A stretch of DNA of 7,481 nt from JBGTKH01 sp041744735. GTDB taxonomy: Bacteria; Planctomycetota; Planctomycetia; Pirellulales; Pirellulaceae. The notes below the pieces were generated by a model. It was not told the origin of the DNA. It did not search any database and saw only the letters and a program-made list of their open reading frames with translations. Made by a program: the position numbers and the translations under genes. Of this stretch, positions 1-6,580 are shown piece after piece. The stretch covers positions 1 to 7,481 of the forward strand of contig JBGTKH010000245.1 of assembly GCA_041744735.1 (NCBI GenBank), given 5' to 3'. Position 1 is the stretch's first letter. Each line of letters opens with the position of its first letter.

Positions 1-35
1 AGCCCCAGCCACCCCCACCGCCGCAACTCAACATA
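1..35. other. Left edge, no gene assignable
   Basis: This short C-rich stretch lies before the first inverted repeat. It is too short to show whether it is the tail of an upstream gene or non-coding sequence. No RNA gene or regulatory motif is visible in it. Confidence 0.3.
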
Positions 36-96
36 GTAACCCGAAGCGTAAGCGAGGGAAGGAGGTGAAATGGCCCTCGCTTACGCTTCGGGTTAC
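36..96. repeat. Perfect 23-bp inverted repeat (interspersed palindrome-like)
   Basis: Arms 36-58 and 74-96 are perfect reverse complements over 23 bp, separated by a 15-nt loop (59-73). The transcript would form a very stable GC-rich hairpin. No T-run follows it, so it is not a classical intrinsic terminator, although it could still end or protect a transcript arriving from the left. The form fits the short palindromic repeats scattered between genes in many planctomycete genomes; that is inference, because only one copy is present here. The loop carries a 10-nt match to the extended Shine-Dalgarno sequence followed by an ATG (see findings). Confidence 0.85.
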
Positions 97-197
97 GATG
101 GGGTTGCGATGATCTCGACTGATCGTTTCCCATGAAGGCGCTCATTGTAAGCGTGCCCGGGGCGAACGACCAGCGTGACCGAAAGCGAGAGATGATT

Positions 198-226
198 CCG
201 ACCCCAACCGAAGCGATTAGTATAAT
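198..226 (+). promoter_or_regulatory. Candidate sigma-70-type promoter of the kinase gene
   Basis: Positions 221-226 read TATAAT, a perfect -10 hexamer. The best -35 at 17-bp spacing is 198-203 (CCGACC, 3 of 6 matches to TTGACA), so the upstream element is weak and there is no extended -10 TG. Transcription would begin near 233, leaving an untranslated leader of about 35 nt before the GTG start at 268. The perfect -10 and its distance from the start are seen in the sequence; promoter activity is inferred. The rest of 97-267 holds no other convincing feature. Confidence 0.5.
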
Positions 227-267
227 GGGACACGGTCGTACGAGATCTTCGTTTCCGAGCCATTACC

Positions 268-3200
268 GTGGATGAGTTGCGTGCACAATTCGAGGCAGCG
301 TGGCTTTCCGGCCAGCGACCGGCGATTGAAACGTACGTCGGCACGGTGGCTGAAGCGGATCGTTCGGCGCTGCTGCACGAATTGCTGGCGATCGAGTTGG
401 AACAACTCACCATGCATGGCCAATCGCCTAGCGCTGAGAGCTACCGCACGCGGTTTGCGAAATATGGTGCGCTGATTGACACAGTCTTTGCCGAAGTCGT
501 CAGCCGCAGCCAGGCCGCCAGCGAGATGCTCGAGAGAACACTTGTGCGACCGACGGATGATTCCGTGCCGTATGCGCCGCCGCGGCTGCCGGATCAACCG
601 GCGCACATCGGCCGCTACCGCGTGGAAAGGATCTTGGGCGAAGGCACCTTCGGCCGAGTGTATTTAGCTCACGACGATGAATTGAAACGTGCCGTAGCGA
701 TCAAGGTGCCACACCGGCATCAAATTGTCGGCAGCGAAGATGCGGCGGCCTACCTGGCCGAGGCACGGACGCTGGCGAGTCTCGACCACCCGGCAATTGT
801 GCCCGTTTTTGACGTCGGGCATACCGCGGACGGGCTGTGCTTCGTGGTTACCAAGCTGGTCGAAGGGCGCGATCTCTCGTCGAAACTGAGTGATTCGGGC
901 CTGACGTACGTCCAGTCGGCGGAGTTGGTCGCCACGGTCGCCGAGGCCTTGGGCTATGCACATCGACACGGCCTGGTGCATCGCGACGTCAAGCCGGCCA
1001 ACATCTTGATCGACGATGCCGGAAATCCAATCGTTGCGGATTTCGGCTTGGCGCTTCGGGACGAGGAGTTTGGCACGGGCGCGGGATTCCTGGGAACGCC
1101 CGCGTACATGAGTCCCGAGCAAGCGCGGGGCGAAGGACATCGGGTCGACGGCCGCTCGGACATCTTCAGTTTGGGCGTGGTGTTCTACGAATTGCTCACC
1201 GGCTATCGTCCCTTTCGCGGATCGAATTGGCAGGAGATCACCGATCAGGTGATCAACGTCGAGACGCGTCCGCCTCGCCAGCATAACGACCGCATTCCGA
1301 AGGAATTAGAGTACGTCTGTCTGAAGGCCCTTTCCAAGCGGTCCACCGATCGTTACTCGACCGCGCGGGACATGGCCGGCGAACTGCGGCACTTTCTGGC
1401 ACACGCTGTCGCGGATGGCGCAACGGCGGACCTGGCACCCCGCGGCGATACGCTGACGACCGTGAAGTATCTTCCGCCGATCAAGGTCATCCCGAAAGGA
1501 TTGCGGTCGTTTGACGCCGCCGACGCGGATTTCTATCTCGAATTGCTGCCCGGGCCGCGCGATCGCGACGGGCTGCCGGACGTGCTGCGTTTTTGGAAGA
1601 CGCGGCTACAGGAAACGAACCCGGACAACACGTTTCCGGTGGGTTTGATTTACGGTCCTTCGGGCTGCGGCAAGTCGTCGTTCGTGAAGGCGGGTTTGCT
1701 GCCGCGCTTGGCAGACCATGTGTTTGTGGTTTACGTCGAAGGCGCGGCCGCGGACACGGAGACGCGGCTGCTCAACAGTTTGCGAAAGCGCTGTCCGGAT
1801 TTGCCTGCCCAGCTTGATCTGGCCGATTCGCTCACCGCCATTCGCCGCGGGCAAGGCGTGGCGGCGGGCCGAAAACTGGTCATCGTGTTGGATCAATTCG
1901 AACAGTGGCTGCATGCCAACCGCAACGAAGAAAACAGTGAACTTGTGCAGGCGCTGCGGCAGTGCGATGGCCAGCGGGTTCAATGTCTGGTCATGGTCCG
2001 CGACGACTTTTGGTTGGCCGTCAGCCGCTTCATGCGAGAATTGGAAGTGCGGGTCGTGGAAGGCGAGAACAGCGGCCTGGTCGATCTGTTCGATCTGCGG
2101 CATGCCAAGAAAGTGCTGACGGCATTCGGTCAAGCGTTCGGTGCGCTGCCGCCCGTGCAGGAACAATTCAGTCGCGATCAGAACGCGTTTCTGGACCAGG
2201 CGGTGGCTGGTTTGGCGCAAGACGGCAAGGTCATCTGCGTGCGGTTGGCTCTGTTTGCAGAAATGGTAAAGGGCAAATCCTGGACGCCGGCCACGTTGAA
2301 GCAAGTGGGCGGTGCAGAAGGCGTGGGTGTGAGGTTTTTGGAAGAGACGTTCAGCGCCGCCACCGCTCCGCCGCAGCATCGAGTGCACCAGAGAGCCGCG
2401 CGTGCGGTGTTGAACATGCTGTTGCCCGAACATGGCACCGATATCCGCGGGCATTTGCGCTCGTATCAAGAGTTGCTCGACGCATCGGGCTACCAGTCCC
2501 GCCCGCGAGATTTCGAGGACTTGATGCGAATTCTCGACAGCGAGATTCGGCTGCTGACGCCGATTGACCCGCAAGAGGTTGAGCCGGCGGACGAACAGGC
2601 GCAGCGATCCGACAGCCGCCGGCCGGCCAACGGCAAGACTGAATCCACTAGCCCTTCCGCGCAGCACGATCAACTGACGCACGATGATCTGACAAGTTCC
2701 GGTCTCGGAGAGACCGGGCTACGTGTTTCCGCGCAGTACTATCAACTCACGCACGATTATCTGGTGCCTTCCTTGCGAAGTTGGCTGACGAGCAAACAAA
2801 AGGAGACGCGGCGCGGACGTGCGGAGTTGCGGTTGGCCCAGGAGGCGGCGGCGTGGAGCGCGCGGCCCGACAAGCGACACTTGCCGGCCCTGTGGGAAAT
2901 CCTCAACATCCGGCTCTTTACGCAAAACGGGAATTGGACCGAACCACAGCGGAAGATGATGCGCATGGCGGAGTCGTACTACGCCATCCGCGGCGCGCTG
3001 CTGATGTTGCTGATCACGATGGCTGGCATCACGGGTCTGTATGTCCGCAGCGGCATGCTGGAACAGCGGCGCGCCGACCACGCCCAACAACTGTTGCACC
3101 GGTTGCTGGACGCCGACCTCGAAAACGTTCCGGCCATTGTCGCGGAGATGGACGGCTATCGCCGCTGGGCCGATCCGTTGCTGCGGCAAGCCCACGACGA

Positions 3201-5067
3201 GGCCCAGACCAACGGCGCCGGCCGGCAGCAACTGGCTGTTAGCCTCGCGCTATTGCCCGTGGATGCGGGACAAGTTCCCTACCTCTATGAACGATTGCTC
3301 GACGTGCAACCGGATGAAGTGCCGGTCGTGCGTGATGCACTGGCGGCTCACAAAGGCGAACTGACCGAGAACCTCTGGGCGCTCTTGCTTCAGCCCGATC
3401 GGTCCGAGGACGAGCGAATCCTGCGCGCGGCTTGTGCGTTGGCAGCGTACGATCCCCAAAGTTCGCGTTGGGACGAAGCCAGCGTTCGCGGCGAAATCGT
3501 TGCCCAATTGGTTTCCGTCAACCCCGTGTTCTTAGGCCGCTGGATGGACTGCCTGCGCGTGGTTCGCGCCAAACTGTTAGAGCCGCTGGCCGACGTATTT
3601 GTCGACGGCGAAAGGTGGACCGACGCCCAACGCATTCGCGCGGCCGAGATCCTGGTCGATTACGCCGCCGACCGGCCCGACGTTTTGGCCGAACTGATCG
3701 TGCAGTCCAACCAGCAGCAGTTCGAGGTGCTGCTGCCGCCATTGAAAGCTCAGGGGTCGCTCGCCGTGCAGTCGCTGGAATCGGAGTTGGCGATTCCACG
3801 CGGCCCTTCTGCTAATCAAAGAGATCGGGAAAGATCTGTGCATCGCAAGGCCAATGCGGCTGTGACACTGCTGTTGATGGGGCGCGACGAGAAGGTTTGG
3901 CCACTGTTGGCGCAGCCGCAACAGACCCGCGACCAGCGCGACCCCAGCGTACAGACGGCTCTCATTCATCGGCTGCAGCCATTGGGAGTCGATCCGCACG
4001 TGTTGCTGGAAAAACTGCTGGCCAAAGACACGGAAGGTTCCCTGCGCCGCGCTCTCATCTTGGCGCTGGGCGAGTATAGCGCCGAGCAACTCACACAGGC
4101 CAAGATACCGCTGCCGACATTGGCGTCGGCCCTGTTGCCGTTGTTCGGCGACGATCCTGATCCGGGCGTCCATGGGGCCGCCGAGTGGCTGCTGCGAAAG
4201 TGCTTGCCGAAAGGAGCAATTCCCGCGGTACCTCCGCAATCGCAGTGGTACATGGACAAGGAAGGTCACACCATGATCGTCCTCGAACCCGGCAAGTTTC
4301 TCTTAGGCTCGCCGCCCGATGAGGCGAATCGACAACTGGACGAACGTCAGCGTGAGACGGTAATCACGCGGCCGTTTGCGATTGCCAACAAGGAAGTCTC
4401 CGTCGCGCAGTTTCAGCGGTTTGTGAAGGACAAGGCGGATGCTCCGCTGGTAAAACGCTGGAAAAAGAGCGCCGAGGACCAAGGCTGGCAGCGCTTCGCG
4501 CCGGATGAAGATTGTCCGCAATCGTTTGTTTCGTGGCAGGCGGCCGCGGCCTATTGTAACTGGCTCAGCGAGCGGCAAGGAATCATCTCGTCCGAGTGGT
4601 GCTATCCGTCCGAGATCATCGATTTGGAGGACGGCTCGCAGCGTCTTGACGGCGACGCGTCGAAAGTCGGCTACCGTCTGCCCACAGAAGCAGAATGGGA
4701 ATATGCGTGCCGCGCTGGAAACACTACCAGTTTTTCCTTTGGCGTCTCTGATGCCCTGCTGCATCAATTCAGTTGGTACGAAGGAAATGCCGGCGGCCGC
4801 ACGCAACGCGTGGGCACGCGAAAACCTAATGACTGGGGCCTATTCGATATGCATGGAAACGTTTACGAGTGGTGCCACGACGACTACTTTCCGGATTACG
4901 TCCCGGAGCCGGACGCCGCGGACGAAGGCAAGTGCATGCGCGGTGGCTCGTTTGATTTTCCCGCCGACTTCGCCCGCTCGGCGAGCCGCAACTTTGCACA
5001 ACCCCATCAAGCATTCCCATCATCCGGCTTCCGCCCGGTCAGAACGTATTCCTTGGCAGAACCGTAA
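268..5067 (+). CDS. Ser/Thr protein kinase - nSTAND1 NTPase - TM - helical repeat - FGE-like domain fusion
   Basis: A 1599-residue putative membrane signalling protein. Residues 1-80 are helical, as often precedes planctomycete kinases. The Hanks-type kinase (about 117-375) is intact: GEGTFGRV loop 124-131, K146, E165, HRD 238-240, K242, N245, DFG 258-260, SPE 282-284, D298, R362. An nSTAND1-like NTPase follows: Walker A GPSGCGKSS 463-471, Walker B-like VIVLDQFEQW 538-547, VRDDFW 577-582, and the LTHDYLVPSLRSWL segment at 827-840. One membrane helix lies at about 908-926. Residues 930-1320 resemble alpha-helical repeats. Residues 1335-1593 are an FGE-sulfatase domain (GYRLPTEAEWEYACRAG 1468-1484, GNVYEW 1530-1535, GFRPVR 1587-1592) lacking the FGE catalytic cysteines. 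GTG 268 is the only plausible start: the frame is closed by TAA at 223-225, no other start codon lies between, and no Shine-Dalgarno is visible. The ligand and phosphorylation targets are unknown. Confidence 0.94.
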   Translation: MDELRAQFEAAWLSGQRPAIETYVGTVAEADRSALLHELLAIELEQLTMHGQSPSAESYRTRFAKYGALIDTVFAEVVSRSQAASEMLERTLVRPTDDSVPYAPPRLPDQPAHIGRYRVERILGEGTFGRVYLAHDDELKRAVAIKVPHRHQIVGSEDAAAYLAEARTLASLDHPAIVPVFDVGHTADGLCFVVTKLVEGRDLSSKLSDSGLTYVQSAELVATVAEALGYAHRHGLVHRDVKPANILIDDAGNPIVADFGLALRDEEFGTGAGFLGTPAYMSPEQARGEGHRVDGRSDIFSLGVVFYELLTGYRPFRGSNWQEITDQVINVETRPPRQHNDRIPKELEYVCLKALSKRSTDRYSTARDMAGELRHFLAHAVADGATADLAPRGDTLTTVKYLPPIKVIPKGLRSFDAADADFYLELLPGPRDRDGLPDVLRFWKTRLQETNPDNTFPVGLIYGPSGCGKSSFVKAGLLPRLADHVFVVYVEGAAADTETRLLNSLRKRCPDLPAQLDLADSLTAIRRGQGVAAGRKLVIVLDQFEQWLHANRNEENSELVQALRQCDGQRVQCLVMVRDDFWLAVSRFMRELEVRVVEGENSGLVDLFDLRHAKKVLTAFGQAFGALPPVQEQFSRDQNAFLDQAVAGLAQDGKVICVRLALFAEMVKGKSWTPATLKQVGGAEGVGVRFLEETFSAATAPPQHRVHQRAARAVLNMLLPEHGTDIRGHLRSYQELLDASGYQSRPRDFEDLMRILDSEIRLLTPIDPQEVEPADEQAQRSDSRRPANGKTESTSPSAQHDQLTHDDLTSSGLGETGLRVSAQYYQLTHDYLVPSLRSWLTSKQKETRRGRAELRLAQEAAAWSARPDKRHLPALWEILNIRLFTQNGNWTEPQRKMMRMAESYYAIRGALLMLLITMAGITGLYVRSGMLEQRRADHAQQLLHRLLDADLENVPAIVAEMDGYRRWADPLLRQAHDEAQTNGAGRQQLAVSLALLPVDAGQVPYLYERLLDVQPDEVPVVRDALAAHKGELTENLWALLLQPDRSEDERILRAACALAAYDPQSSRWDEASVRGEIVAQLVSVNPVFLGRWMDCLRVVRAKLLEPLADVFVDGERWTDAQRIRAAEILVDYAADRPDVLAELIVQSNQQQFEVLLPPLKAQGSLAVQSLESELAIPRGPSANQRDRERSVHRKANAAVTLLLMGRDEKVWPLLAQPQQTRDQRDPSVQTALIHRLQPLGVDPHVLLEKLLAKDTEGSLRRALILALGEYSAEQLTQAKIPLPTLASALLPLFGDDPDPGVHGAAEWLLRKCLPKGAIPAVPPQSQWYMDKEGHTMIVLEPGKFLLGSPPDEANRQLDERQRETVITRPFAIANKEVSVAQFQRFVKDKADAPLVKRWKKSAEDQGWQRFAPDEDCPQSFVSWQAAAAYCNWLSERQGIISSEWCYPSEIIDLEDGSQRLDGDASKVGYRLPTEAEWEYACRAGNTTSFSFGVSDALLHQFSWYEGNAGGRTQRVGTRKPNDWGLFDMHGNVYEWCHDDYFPDYVPEPDAADEGKCMRGGSFDFPADFARSASRNFAQPHQAFPSSGFRPVRTYSLAEP
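2656..2763 (+). repeat. In-frame 36-bp direct duplication flanking a palindromic insert, inside the kinase gene
   Basis: Copies 2656-2691 and 2728-2763 match at 32 of 36 bases and are offset by 72 bp, exactly 24 codons. They encode SAQHDQLTHDDL (797-808) and SAQYYQLTHDYL (821-832). The second copy runs straight into VPSLRSWL and looks like the canonical segment of this family. The first has tyrosines replaced by H or D, so it looks like the degenerating duplicate. The 36 bp between them (2692-2727) contain a 19-bp palindrome. The event keeps the frame and lengthens an already hydrophilic linker between the NTPase and the membrane segment. Confidence 0.85.
2699..2717. repeat. Palindrome within coding sequence
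   Basis: Arms 2699-2706 (CCGGTCTC) and 2710-2717 (GAGACCGG) are perfect reverse complements with a 3-nt loop. The palindrome forms the core of the 36-bp segment separating the two duplicated copies and encodes part of SSGLGETGL (810-818), a stretch that looks unrelated to the flanking protein. It could be a protein-coding insertion of an interspersed palindromic element, but the element's true ends cannot be fixed from one copy. Confidence 0.7.
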
Positions 5068-5127
5068 GCGCTGCCGCCCTCAGTAACCCAACGCTCTGTC
5101 AAGGACAAGAATTAGGGATGACCAAAT

Positions 5128-5190
5128 TAGCCGCTGGGCGCAAGCCCACGGGTTTCATCGCGCGACCCGTGGGCTGGCGCCCAGCGGCTA
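5128..5190. repeat. 26-bp inverted repeat in the convergent intergenic region
   Basis: Arms 5128-5153 and 5165-5190 are complementary at 25 of 26 positions (A at 5142 is the mismatch), with an 11-nt loop at 5154-5164. The repeat begins 60 nt after the kinase stop codon. No T-run follows, so a Rho-independent terminator is not supported by the usual criteria, but a hairpin this strong between convergent genes could stop or protect both transcripts. The sequences around it, 5068-5127 and 5191-5234, hold no recognisable feature. Confidence 0.88.
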
Positions 5191-5234
5191 CTCCTAGAAC
5201 GCGCTTCCGATCCGCTCGTTTACCTGTTGGGCAT

Positions 5235-5367
5235 CTAGTGCTTTGTCAAACCGTAGTTTTAGGGTTGGCCAACTTCGTGGCGTAAGCTTCCAGCTTGCGT
5301 TTCTGGGATGAAATCGGATTGGCAAGCAGGATGCTTACCCCACTTTTTAACTTTGACGAAGCACTAG
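5235..5367. mobile_element. 133-bp MITE-like element with terminal and internal inverted repeats
   Basis: The ends 5235-5250 and 5352-5367 are 16-bp terminal inverted repeats matching at 15 of 16 positions. Inside, 5277-5298 and 5322-5343 form a second inverted pair matching at 19 of 22. The element has no coding capacity. Both ends carry CTAG. Because CTAG is its own reverse complement it may instead be a 4-bp target duplication, which fits the YTAR-type targets of some IS5-family elements; that family assignment is inference. The right end overlaps the last codon of the minus-strand gene and provides its TAG stop. A non-mobile intergenic hairpin repeat is the alternative. Confidence 0.65.
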
Positions 5368-6365
5368 CTTCCCGGCGGGTTGTCTGAGCCAACCGCAACG
5401 CCCACGGCCCCACCCACGAAGGCCGAGAAGATCACGGCTTCTGTGAAATCAGGGGTGATGGTGCGCGTGACTTCGGGAGCGGCGAATTCGGTTTGCAAAT
5501 TGGAGATGAGCGATCGCAAGCGGGCCAGTTCCGCTTCCAGCAGCGCGATGTCTTCTTCGTACAACTCGAACATCTCGAGAATCGCCTTTTGTGCCGCGGG
5601 TGGAATTTGGTCCCACAAATCCTTTTCAATCGGCGGATCGTCTACGACCGCGACCGTGCGATAGCCGTAAGCTGGATTGACGTTGACCAAGCGTACGGGA
5701 CCGCCGGGACCGCTGGGCAAGAATCCGCCGTTGCCCCGCGGCGGGATCACCAGGTTCCCCTGCGAAGGACCGCGGCCAAGCTGGCGTTCGAGGCTTGCCA
5801 CTTGGCCTTGCAAACTCACCACGTCGGTTTCCAGCGCCGCGATTCGGCGCTCATACGACGCCACCAGCGCGAGCACCTCGGTTTGTGCCGCTGCCGGCAC
5901 CATTTGCCACAACTCGGCCTCAATCGGCGCCTCGCCCGCAACGAACGGCCGGCGGTTGGGATAGCGGACGCGAGCCTGACCGCGCACGACGACTTGGTTC
6001 GACACAATCAACATCCCCGGCCGCGCCGATGGTGGAGCCGTGCCGGTCGCCCATGCGCGAATGAATGTCGCCGAGCCAGCAGCATCCACCCGGTACAGGC
6101 CGCCGCGAAGGCCAGTGATCTGGAAGTGTCCTTGTTCATTGGTGAGGGAGGATGCGAACTCTTGCTGGCTGCTGAGGATAGTCACCGGCGTGTTGGAGTC
6201 GCCAAGGCCTTGCCCATTGACGAGTTGCCCGTGGAGCGATCCGCCGAGACCAAGCGCCACATCTTGGATCACTGGTCCCGCCCCAGACACCGCGCATGGC
6301 GACAACAGCAGAATGACAATCGCAATCATCGACACGACCGATTTTGACGGTTTTAACGCATCCAT
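5364..6365 (-). CDS. Secreted protein with carboxypeptidase-regulatory-like domain and duplicated coiled-coil unit
   Basis: The 333-residue product has an N-terminal signal peptide (K5 and K8, hydrophobic core 10-22, likely cleavage after SGA at 27-29). The LSPC at 21-24 is a poor lipobox, so a lipoprotein is less likely. Residues about 42-100 fit a carboxypeptidase-regulatory-like beta-sandwich (GQLVNGQG, NEQGHFQITGLRGGLYRV). Two related units of about 50 residues follow, 147-196 and 245-294. Each starts PIExxLW, continues Px(A)AQ and runs into a coiled coil; they match at 18 of 50 positions. A Pro/Gly-rich linker lies between them. A Gly/Ala-rich hydrophobic stretch (310-326) and the short tail SDNPPGS end the protein. 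A good Shine-Dalgarno supports this ATG. It is convergent with the kinase gene. The function is unknown; a structural or cell-surface role is a guess. Confidence 0.85.
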   Translation of the reverse strand: MDALKPSKSVVSMIAIVILLLSPCAVSGAGPVIQDVALGLGGSLHGQLVNGQGLGDSNTPVTILSSQQEFASSLTNEQGHFQITGLRGGLYRVDAAGSATFIRAWATGTAPPSARPGMLIVSNQVVVRGQARVRYPNRRPFVAGEAPIEAELWQMVPAAAQTEVLALVASYERRIAALETDVVSLQGQVASLERQLGRGPSQGNLVIPPRGNGGFLPSGPGGPVRLVNVNPAYGYRTVAVVDDPPIEKDLWDQIPPAAQKAILEMFELYEEDIALLEAELARLRSLISNLQTEFAAPEVTRTITPDFTEAVIFSAFVGGAVGVAVGSDNPPGS

Positions 6366-6372
6366 GCTCGTT

Positions 6373-6378
6373 TCTCCT
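6373..6378 (-). promoter_or_regulatory. Ribosome binding site of the secreted-protein gene
   Basis: On the minus strand this reads AGGAGA, with 7 nt between it and the ATG at 6365-6363. It is the only well-placed Shine-Dalgarno in front of the three genes and fixes the start codon, which also gives a complete signal peptide. Confidence 0.8.
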
Positions 6379-6460
6379 GTCTATCGTACTTACGCTTTAG
6401 CCGGGGTTAAGCCATTTGTTCCTATTCTTCCTATCGGACGGAAACGATGGCATCTTCCGC

Positions 6461-6497
6461 GTTTTCCTGATATTGTCAGGACAACGTGGGTCCCCAC
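6461..6497. promoter_or_regulatory. Two adjacent dyad-symmetric sites in the divergent intergenic region
   Basis: Arms 6461-6470 and 6476-6485 are complementary at 9 of 10 positions around a 5-nt centre. Directly after, 6486-6490 (GTGGG) and 6493-6497 (CCCAC) form a second small dyad. A third lies at 6519-6532 (GGGTC, four bases, GACCC). They lie about 96 nt upstream of the minus-strand start codon and about 200 nt upstream of the aldolase start. Their position between divergent genes fits regulator-binding sites, but no regulator gene is in the window, so the role is inferred. Confidence 0.3.
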
Positions 6498-6580
6498 ATG
6501 ACCATTGGTGCGTAGCTTGGGTCCAATGACCCGAGCAATTCGCGGCAGTTGTCGCTCGGTCAGCGGTAGTGGTCGCTCGG

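Noticed and set aside
36..96. Intrinsic terminator
   Set aside because: The hairpin is strong but has no T-run on either side, so only a repeat is called.
1606..2682. 358-codon open frame on the minus strand inside the kinase gene
   Set aside because: It is antisense to the well-supported kinase-STAND frame and its product shows no recognisable domain. Long antisense frames are expected in GC-rich coding DNA.
4936..5050. C-terminal FGE/C-type-lectin-fold segment as a diversity-generating-retroelement variable region
   Set aside because: Such variable proteins often end in GFRPVR-like motifs, as here, but the DNA shows no AAC/AAT-rich variable stretch, and neither a template repeat nor a reverse transcriptase gene is in the window.
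331..5067. A later start for the kinase gene
   Set aside because: Starting later would remove the conserved helical N-terminus that normally precedes this kinase type, and the GTG at 268 lies a suitable distance after a consensus -10 box.
5493..6347. 284-codon open frame on the plus strand opposite the secreted-protein gene
   Set aside because: The minus-strand frame has a signal peptide, domain structure and a Shine-Dalgarno. The plus-strand product is rich in R, H and Q with no recognisable fold.
6389..6407. Possible remnant of the 36-96 repeat upstream of the secreted-protein gene
   Set aside because: CTTACGCTT followed by GGGTTA recurs, but only 9 bases match before a gap and no inverted partner exists. 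Chance is as likely.
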